Shown here piece after piece: positions 56,440-64,000 of a DNA stretch of 64,000 nt. The stretch covers positions 20,630,001 to 20,694,000 of the forward strand of contig CM043705.1 of the NCBI GenBank assembly GCA_023935145.1, read 5' to 3'. Position numbers and translations under genes: made by a program. Origin of the DNA: Bretschneidera sinensis. Taxonomy: Eukaryota > Streptophyta > Magnoliopsida > Brassicales > Akaniaceae. The notes under the pieces were generated by a model. That model did no database searches and was not told where the DNA came from. It saw nothing but the letters and a program-made list of their open reading frames with translations. Positions within the stretch are counted from its first letter, which is position 1. Each line of letters starts with the position of its first letter.

Positions 56440-58360
56440 TATAATAACCCATCCCGGTTGGCCACCCCTGAGACGGTGTCATCACATTTTGAAAATCCCA
56501 GCACGACACGTATATACAACAATAAAAATTTATCAACTACAATTATTTACATCAATCCTCAACCCTTAATAGGGGAGATACATCATTATGTTCTCAACTT
56601 AAACATTATATACAACACAATATGCGTAAATATTTACAAATATTTTTTTTTCTCATTAGTCTAAGGACGTGGACCACGTGGCTTACAAATAATAAATCCA
56701 TTTGAATCTTAGCTCACCAACTATCTATCATACCTGCTACCTAAAATCATTTAACATTAAGGGATGAGCTTCATAAGCTCAGTGAATTAAATTTATTAAA
56801 AGTATTCAATTTGTATAAATAGTCTTTTAATATTTAATCATTTATATCTTATATAACTTGATAATAGCAGTCTATTATCAATACACATATCATAAGTCCC
56901 GTTCTCTATCAATCTCTTCTTCGTATATATTTTTTCACTTTAAGACCATCAATTATCTCATAATTACCTCATTATGAGGTTCACAGCATATAGTCTACCA
57001 TTTAGATAGTTCTTATCATATCATACTTCCATGTTTCTTTCTCACCATAACTGTCTCTTTGTGAGACTCATTCATCTGTGAATAAATTTACAATAACAAA
57101 ACAACACTTCAGCATTTTAGTAATAAAATCAATATTTAAAATAGATACAATGCATGAATTATTATTAGGGAACGTCTTCCCACATGTCGACATGTTTTTA
57201 TCTAAGACCGGCTGTCTTCTCGATTCTTTTATTTCATACATATGCATATGAACAATGATATAAAATATGCATATGAACAATAATATAAAAACAAGTATGT
57301 ATTCAAATATTTAATTTAACTATCTTACCATTTCTCAATTTATTATTTGATCAATTTCACTAATTTCTTCTCCTCATATATCACATCAACTTATCAACCA
57401 TAACTCGTCTAGAATTTCATTTATCACCTTCATTATTAAATCAACTCATTATTCAAATAATATTACTTCTTATATAATAACTTTCCATATATCAATTATA
57501 CCTATCATACCTATCAAACAACTTTCATCTATTATCAAATCATAGGTTAATAATTTATTCAAATATTATCACTATATACTTCATATTTATCTTGATTACT
57601 TAAAGTAAATCTAACTCACCATGTAGCACTTAGAGCTACCCATGGATCACCTCCTTGCCTTTTCTGCTCCACTCAGTAATTTTCCCCGGTTGCTAATCGT
57701 TAACACCTGACATAATATTTATGTTAAAATTTCTAATTTATTCTTCGATTCCTTCATAATTCACACCCTCTGAAAATTCTCACACTGAATTCCAGGAAAT
57801 TTCATGTATGCTAAATTTTAAAAATAAACTTAATGTTATTACCTTCTGTTTTTCTTAGAGCTTCTGTGACTTTCTATAAAATTCCCTCATAAGCTCTTTC
57901 AAAATTTTACTCTGTCAATCTTTCTTTCAGTTCCGAAGTGTTTAAAGAAATAGAGTAGTTTAGATTTGAGATTGAAAAAAACCAAACAGGATTTGGTAAA
58001 ACTAATAAAACAATTCAATATAAATAATGAAATTTACGCGGCACCGTTGCACCGCTTTACACCTTTTAAATCTTTTGAGCTGCTTAACATGCAGCAACTT
58101 TAAAACAATGAAGCAACACTTGGAAGTCCAGGTGTTGCAACCGTTTTTTTTTTTTTAAAAAAAAACTTTTTTTTTCTTTTCTCTTCTTATCCTCCATGAC
58201 TTTTTTTTTCTTTTTCTTTTTCGTTATAGTCCACGCGTCCTTTTTTTTAAGAATTGTTTTATAAAAAATAAATCTATCACATATATATGTATTATTTTAA
58301 TTCCATGTCATATTTATTAAATTACTTCTTTACCATTTCTTTATGAATACGGGTATTACA
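56440..58360 (-). repeat. 3' LTR of element C (G1 family, 1921 bp)
   Basis: Plus strand begins TATAATAACCCATCCC (family start TGTAACGACCC with changes) and ends ACGGGTATTACA. The five bases before it are GTCAC. Only one minisatellite unit (about 57205-57232) is left. Element C is minus-strand and continues beyond the window. Confidence 0.9.
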
Positions 58361-59000
58361 ATTCTACCCACCTTACAAAAATTTCATTCCCGAAATTTCC
58401 TTGCCTAATTCATGAAAGGGTTGGGGGTATTCTTTCCTCATTCTTGCTTCACGCTCCCAAGTGACTTCTTCAACATCTTTGTTCCGCCATTATATCTGAA
58501 TCAAATGAATGACTTTATTGCGCAAGACTTGTTCCTTTCTGTTTAGAATTTTGACCGGTACTTGCATAAATGCCAAATCTTCCTGAAGTTCTATCGCCAA
58601 ATTCGAGATACTATGGGATTCATCGTGTAAGTACTTTCTCAAGAGTGATACATGAAACACATTATGTAATTGCTTTAACTTAGGGGGCAAATCTAATAGA
58701 TAATCTATTAGTCCAACTCTCTCAATCACCTCATATGACCCCACAAATCTCAGGCTCAACTTTTCTTTCTTTTTAAACCTCAACACACCCTTCCACGGAG
58801 ATATCTTCAAAAATATCCAATCACCAACTTGAAAATCGAGAGGTCATCTTCTATTATCAGCATATCCCTTTTGTCTATTCTGTGCTGCTATAAGGTTCTC
58901 TCTAATCAGTTTGATCCTCTTAGTAGTCAGATCTATCATTTCTAGACTAAATATCTTTCTCTCTCCAACTTCTTCCCAGTATACTGGAGTTCTACACCTC
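58361..59000 (-). pseudogene. element C integrase C-terminus
   Basis: Polypurine tract AAGGTGGGTAGAAT at 58361-58376 is followed by KLSLRFVGSYEVIERVGLID, LPPKLKQLHNVFHVSLLRKY and ILNRKEQVLRNKVIHL (58490-58810), and further right EVGERKIFSLEMIDLTTKRI up to CRTPVYW. Element D interrupts the core here; it continues at 63921-64000. Confidence 0.88.
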
Positions 59001-59264
59001 TGATGAGAGTCATAAAATGCATTTTAACAGTACTTAATTGTTAGCATTTTAGGGTTGATTGAGGTATGAATTACACTTTTATACCTTAATAACTCTAAAG
59101 TGATATTCTTGGATCATTGATCTATTTCGACAGGTACTTTAAGTTTAAAAGAGATGGAAAAACTATCATTGCTTAAAGCTCGAAGATTCCATGCGAATAG
59201 GAATGAAGGAGTGCTTCCAAAGGACAAGATGAAGGGTTTATGGGCAAGGAAGCCTTCAGTGTAT

Positions 59265-59480
59265 GCTTAGGCCCAGACCAGACAAAGCCTAGGTGCCCAG
59301 AAGCTCCAAACTCCACCATCAGACAAAGCCTAGGCACCTAGAAGAGAGAGTTGTGGCGCCCAGAACATTGCAAGATCCAAACACCAGTGTGTGTCGTGGC
59401 CTGGGCTAGCAGGGCCATGGCGCCCAGAGGCACACCCAACCAAGGATCGGGTAGGGCCGCGGCGCACATAAATGAGAGCC
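59265..59480. repeat. GC-rich repeat cluster in element D LTR
   Basis: AGACAAAGCCTAGG occurs twice (59280 and 59323 areas) and (T/C)GGCGCCCAGA-like motifs at least three times. Degenerate, but clearly repetitive and GC-rich against an AT-rich LTR. Confidence 0.65.
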
Positions 59481-59569
59481 ACGGCGCGCACACGAAACTT
59501 TGTTTATGAGTTATGACCTAATTAGGACTTTAATGATTGTTTTCTAGAACACCCTTGGACCTCTTGAAT

Positions 59570-59578
59570 TATAAATAG
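59570..59578 (+). promoter_or_regulatory. TATA box of element D LTR
   Basis: TATAAATAG on the plus strand, about 90 bp downstream of the GC-rich repeat cluster. Confidence 0.65.
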
Positions 59579-60339
59579 ATCACTTAAGGTTTGAGAAGAA
59601 ATAATGATTAGAGGCCGGAGGCTAGGGAAAACATCATGAAGGCTGCCACATTCTCCCCCATGGCCAACTAACCTCCAAGCAAGGCAAAGGGATGAATCTC
59701 TAGGTGTAGTTGTTCTTATTTTTCATTATTGATTCAGTTGTAGTTTGGATTTATTATCAAAACATTGTATGAGTTACTCTTTGATTTAATTAGAAGATTT
59801 ATCTCTTAATCTGGTGATTGTATCTTTCTTCTCCATATAAGTCTAGTCATGCTTTTCTTATGTGACGTTGTTTGGGTATGATTGAGTATGGTAGATTTAT
59901 CTTTTAGGTTTGTCCATTATTGCAATATTGTCATTAAAGATATATTGTCGTTTCTTGATAAATCTATAGGATAGGTCACGTGTGGTTAAAGTAAAGAGTA
60001 ATTCATATCAATTACATTAGGGTTTATATATATGCTTGATTGAATATTTTCTGATTGCTTGTTTGGGATGTGAAACTTGCAATCAAGATAAAAACAACTG
60101 AATTGAGATTGGAATAAGGCAACAACCCTAGGGAGGATTCCTGGACCCTTGTTATCTCTCCATTATATTTTTCATTACAATTACACAATTTTCTCACACT
60201 ACTTAAATTCTCTCGTTTAACTTTTATCGTTCGTTTTAAGGTTTGCACTTTCTCTTGTAGATCGCTTGTCTCCCTGTGGAATCGACACCCCAAAGCTGTG
60301 CTACAACTATCGTATTATACTTTGGGCGTAATTAAATTT

Positions 60340-60357
60340 TGGTGCCGTTGCTGGGGA
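60340..60357 (+). other. primer-binding site, Athila type
   Basis: TGGTGCCGTTGCTGGGGA, five bases after the 5' LTR; the family form is TGGCGCCGTTGCCGGGGA-like, so two or so bases have changed. Confidence 0.85.
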
Positions 60358-60518
60358 GACGCGCTTAAATACAAGGAAAATTGTCAACTTTGAGACAAGA
60401 CAGTAGAAGAATTGTGAATAGTTTTTCTTTTCAGCAGTTTGTAGAGGCGGTAACTTTGTTCCCTCTTTTAGCTTGCTGCATTATTTTTTTTGTTTCTTTT
60501 TTTATTATTTTACCTTGA

Positions 60519-61837
60519 ATGCCTAGATATAGAGACACTTTGGGTAGATTTGCTTATACACCTGTGTTAGAGTCAGAATTAAATTCTTTTCTAAATCTTT
60601 TATTTGACAATCCATCTAGTCCCTAAGAAATGAGTGAACACAAAGATCAACCCCCTAGGACCCTTCAGGATTACCTCCACCCTACATGCATAGCCATACC
60701 ATCATGTATCATGTTTCCAATCAGTACTCGTCATCAAGATTTTAAAACAGGGATGATACAATTACTCCCTACGTTTCTTGGTTTGGAAAATGAAAACCCA
60801 TATGTGCACATTAGGGAATTTGAGGAAGTAGTTACGACTTTTCATAGTTAAGATACATCTACTGACATTGTGAGACTTAAGTTCTTTCCTTTCTCTTTGA
60901 AAGATAGAGCTAAGAGTTGGCTATACTCACTGAGACCACGATCTATTAGGTCGTGGACTGAGATGACTCGGATCTTCTTTAATAAATACTTCCCCCAACA
61001 TAAGACCAATGCTTTAAAAAGGCAAATCTCCACGTTTTCTCAAAAGGATAGTGAGACTTTGTATCAGTTTTGGAGAGATTTAAGGAGTTGTTGAGTATAT
61101 GCCCTCACCATGGGTATAAGAATTGGTGTTTAGTGAGCTATTTTTATGAGGAACTTACATATAGAGAGTGCCAATTTGTAGAGATGATGTGTAATGGTGA
61201 GTTTTTACAAAAAGATCCTGATGGGGCCATAGAATACCTCAATAAGCTTGTTGAAAAAGCTCACACTTGGACTGGACCTAGTGCTACTGAAAGCACAAAT
61301 AGGTCATGGCCTGTAGGAAACCAAAATGGTGGTGGAATTTACCATCTTAAGGAAGAGGACAACCTAAAAGTTAAGGTCGAGATGCTCACTAGGGAATTAG
61401 ATATGTTAAAGACTAAGAGCTTACAGCCAACACACGTAGCTAATCATACAAGGTCTTTTGAACCATGTTTTGTGTGTGGCGGGGTAGATCATCTCGCCCA
61501 AGAATGTCCCACATTGGCGGAGATGAGATGGGTGTATGAGGAACAATGTAATGCCTTAGGTATGTGCAAGAAGCCTTTTTCACCTTTCTCTGATACTTAT
61601 AATCTGGAGTGGCGGAATCACCTCAATCTTAGCTGGAAATCTGAAAACCAGCCGCCTACACAACCCCTTAAATCATATCCTGCACCATATTATGCACCTG
61701 CACCCTCTAGGAGTCCTTTAGAAGAAACTTTGCATGCTTTTATTGAGGCACAGGGTAAGACTAATCAAAGGCTTGAATCATTAATTACGCATGTTGTTGA
61801 AGAACATAAGGATCTAAGAGCCAAGTGTCCAAATTGA
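60519..61837 (+). pseudogene. element D gag
   Basis: Starts MPRYRDTLGRFAYTPVLESE at 60519 with in-frame stops at 60624 and 60849. Capsid blocks: TFLGLENENPYVHIREFEEV, RLKFFPFSLKDRAKSWLYSL, SWTEMTRIFFNKYFPQHKTN, ISTFSQKDSETLYQFW; then a frameshift near 61070-61085 and ERFKELLSICPHHGY, GAIEYLNKLVEKAHTW. The zinc knuckle CFVCGGVDHLAQEC is at about 61468-61509. This is the Athila/Tat form of Retrotrans_gag. The last 255 codons (61070-61837) are fully open. Confidence 0.88.
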
Positions 61838-63324
61838 TGAACTCTTTGAGTGTGAATGAGCGAGGTAAGTTCCCTTCCTAAGCTGAGTCCACACCCCATG
61901 ATCAACACCTGGCACAAAAGAATTTGAAGGAGGTGAATGCCATTGTGACACAAAGTGTTAAGTCATTACATATCCCCACAACGAACAAATCAGACGATAA
62001 TGACGAGAGTCAGCAGGTATACATGATTAACTCGCTCATGGGAAAGGTCCATCACCTTAATCCATTGGAGTCAATCCACACCCATGATTTCACAAAAGCA
62101 TATATTAAGCCAGAATCTGCGGATGTTACTGATGACATCTTTGAGGCCTTTTCAAAGCATGCGAGCACAAAATTTGGCAGTGAAGCAGTTGCTGGTGCAT
62201 TCAGCTCATGTTTGTCTAGGAGGGAATAAGAACGTCTGGCTGAAGACGTAAAACTTAGCGCTCATGGGAGGCACCCCACAACATATCCTTTTATTATCTT
62301 CATATCTCTTTTTTCTTGTTTATTATTAGTATTTTGTTGTTTTCCAGTATTAACTTCTATTTCTTTTTTAGGGACAAATATACGTAGCAGTTCAAATGAT
62401 GGTGCACAATCTTCAGCTTCTGTGCCCTTTTGCTTACAAAGGGAGTTTCCTTTACTTTATCTTTAACATTGAGGACAATGCAATTTTTAAGTTGGGGGTG
62501 GAGGAAACATATTTTTTTTTTCATTAAACTGTTTAGTGTTACTTTCCCTTTTTAGTTGTTTTTAGCATGCTTTGTGGCCTTAGAGTTAATTCACATGTCA
62601 ATGATATGAATTTAATTAAGATAGCATATAGCATTTAGAAGAAGTTAAATCTTGTTTCGGTTTGAGAATAATTTAAGTGTCAATCTTCATTTGGTTTGAG
62701 ACTCTAGTTTGCGGTAAGATTGTATGATTAGTCTAAATCATCTAGAGAAGTTTTATGTGTGATTGCTTTGTGAATACTTTTGCGGTCTCAACAAGCTCTA
62801 GAACTTACTTGATAATCATTTGAGGCGAATTCCTAGAATGTACATTGCTTAGGATATGATATAGACCATTTTTGAACCGTTTGAGCCTTTCAAACTTACC
62901 ATTGTTATATTTATCGCTAGTCACCTGTTTGAGCATTTTTCTTGAAAAAGAATTTGAGCCTTGTGTATTTCGATAACCCATTTACTTACCCTTATGAGCC
63001 TAAAAATATTTTATCCTTACCCTTCTTTTAAAAGAACTTAGTTACACACATTTGTTGAAAAGCACTTGAAAGGAGTAAGGATGGAAATATGAAGAAAAAA
63101 AATATTACTACCATAACCTAAATACATTAAAAGAGATAAGTTGAAGGTTGTGGAAAAGAAAAGAAAAGAATGAAAAAGGAGGTGAATAGTCTTATGCCAA
63201 ATAAAAAAAAAGTGAATTATGGCAAAGAAAGAAGAAAAGAAAAAAAAAGTGGTGACTGAGAGAAAATGCTCGAAAAATGGTTGAAAGAGTTGGGTGTTGA
63301 AATAAAGTTATCCAGTGCTTAAAG
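61838..63324 (+). other. element D internal region after gag
   Basis: 61924-62229 is an open stretch (NAIVTQSVKSLHIPTTNKSD) without a recognised domain. GTAAAACTTAGCGCTCATGG with GGAGGCACCCCACAAC near 62250 and ACATTGAGGACAATGC with TTAAGTTGGGGGTGGAGG near 62465-62505 are markers found in the 3' internal region of Athila-like elements. The rest is non-coding and purine-rich at 63080-63260. Confidence 0.65.
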
Positions 63325-63920
63325 TAGGTTAGATTTATTATCAAAACATTGTGTGAGTTACTCTTTAATTTAATTAGAAGATTCATCTCTTAATCCGGTG
63401 ATTGTATCTTTCTTCTCCATATAAGTCTAGTCATGCTTTTCTTATGTGACGTTGTTTGGGTATGATTGAGTCCGGTAGATTTATCTTTTAGGTTTGTCCA
63501 TTACTGCAATATTGTCATTAAAGATATATTGTCGTTTCTTGATAAATCTATAGGATAGGTCATGTGTGGTTAAAGTAAAGAGTAATTCATATCAATTACA
63601 TTAGGGTTTATATATGTGCTTGATTGAATATTTGTCGATTGCTTGTTTGGGATGTGAAACTTGCAATCGAGATAAAAAAACAACTGAATTGAGATTAGAA
63701 TAAGGCAACAACCCTAAAGAGGATTCCCGGACCCTTGTTATCTCTCCATTATATTTTTCATTACAATTACACAATTTTCTCACACTACTCAAATTCTCTC
63801 GTTTAACTTTTATCGTTCGTTTTAAAGTTTGCACTTTCTCTTGTAGATCGCTTGTCTCCTTATGGAATCAACACCCCAAAGCTGTGCTATAACTACCGCG
63901 ATATACTTTGGGCGTAATAA
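63325..63920 (+). repeat. element D 3' LTR, 5'-truncated (596 bp)
   Basis: Matches 59740-60334 from GATTTATTATCAAAACATTG to TTTGGGCGTAATAA. The U3 part including TATA box and repeat cluster is missing. Confidence 0.9.
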
Positions 63921-64000
63921 ACCTCCTAACATATAAAGCTTCAAATGTTGCCATCCCAATATTAGTTTGATATTGATTATTATATGTAAACTCGATCAAA
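63921..64000 (-). pseudogene. element C integrase core, continued
   Basis: Minus strand reads EFTYNNQYQTNIGMATFEAL, YVRR and then CRTPVYW on the other side of element D. This is the conserved chromovirus integrase segment F-A-Y-N-N-S-Y-Q-x-S-I-G-M-x-P-F-E-A-L-Y-G-R-R in mutated form. It runs off the window. Confidence 0.88.

Larger units (their letters stand above)
59001..60334 (+). repeat. element D 5' LTR (1334 bp)
   Basis: Starts TGATGAGAGTCATAAAATGC and ends TTTGGGCGTAATTA. TATA box TATAAATAG at 59570-59578. Upstream of it, 59265-59480 carries repeats of GCCTAGG and GGCGCCCAGA type. Confidence 0.85.
59001..63920 (+). mobile_element. element D: Athila-like gypsy deletion derivative
   Basis: Inserted in element C integrase with a perfect ACCTC duplication (58996-59000 and 63921-63925). 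5' LTR 59001-60334, Athila-type primer-binding site, gag on the plus strand, a non-coding region with the TTAAGTTGGGGGTGGAGG tract, and a 3' LTR lacking its first ~740 bp (63325-63920). No pol is present. The 4.9-kb unit is therefore a remnant with a large internal deletion running into the 3' LTR, or two smaller ones. Confidence 0.9.

Noticed and set aside
61924..62229. 101-codon open frame after element D gag as a separate gene
   Set aside because: No domain recognised and it lies inside a decayed element between gag and the 3' marker tract; described only as part of the internal region.

Overview
This window is nuclear DNA from a flowering plant, most likely a eudicot. It is AT-rich and made almost entirely of nested transposable elements of plant lineages: Ty3/gypsy chromovirus, Tat-like and Athila-like elements, Ty1/copia, an L1-type LINE and a hAT element with BED and DUF659 domains. 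The only trace of a host gene is a broken copy of a gene resembling the plant S40/DUF584 family near 43.0-43.3 kb. I found no intact host gene, rRNA, tRNA or CRISPR array. The species cannot be named from what is visible.

Layout. 1-5023: 5' part of a minus-strand Tat-like gypsy element with two RNase H domains; the window edge cuts its integrase. 5165-5372: 3' tail of a dead LINE. 6402-15669: a complete but degraded chromovirus of a family called G1 here, with LTRs of 2079 and 2153 bp and target duplication ATAAT. 15.7-19.3 kb: AT-rich sequence with a MITE-like element and a tandem duplication. 19339-33506: a Ty1/copia element (target duplication TATTT). Inside its RNase H lies a short-LTR chromovirus at 20488-28170 (AATAT), and inside that element's reverse transcriptase lies a 2342-bp G1-LTR derivative with 334-bp inverted ends (23395-25736). 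About 34.0-42.7 kb: a decayed minus-strand hAT element split by two solo LTRs (37526-39727, GTTAG; 41328-42601, ACACC/ACGCC). 43024-43330: S40-like pseudogene. 44808-49137: 5'-truncated LINE on the minus strand. 49138-64000: a second nest. A plus-strand G1 copy (A) is interrupted by a gag-protease-only LTR element (B, 52075-56245) and by a minus-strand G1 copy (C, from 56440). C is in turn interrupted by an Athila-like deletion derivative (D, 59001-63920).

How the parts relate. Target duplications can be read for eight of the insertions, so their boundaries and much of their order are well fixed. Family G1 occurs at five places. All coding regions carry stops, frameshifts or lost catalytic residues; the chromovirus at 20488-28170 is the best preserved. 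The most unusual items are the inverted-end LTR derivative, the GC-rich tandem arrays just upstream of the TATA box in four unrelated LTR families, and element B, which has gag and protease but no polymerase.
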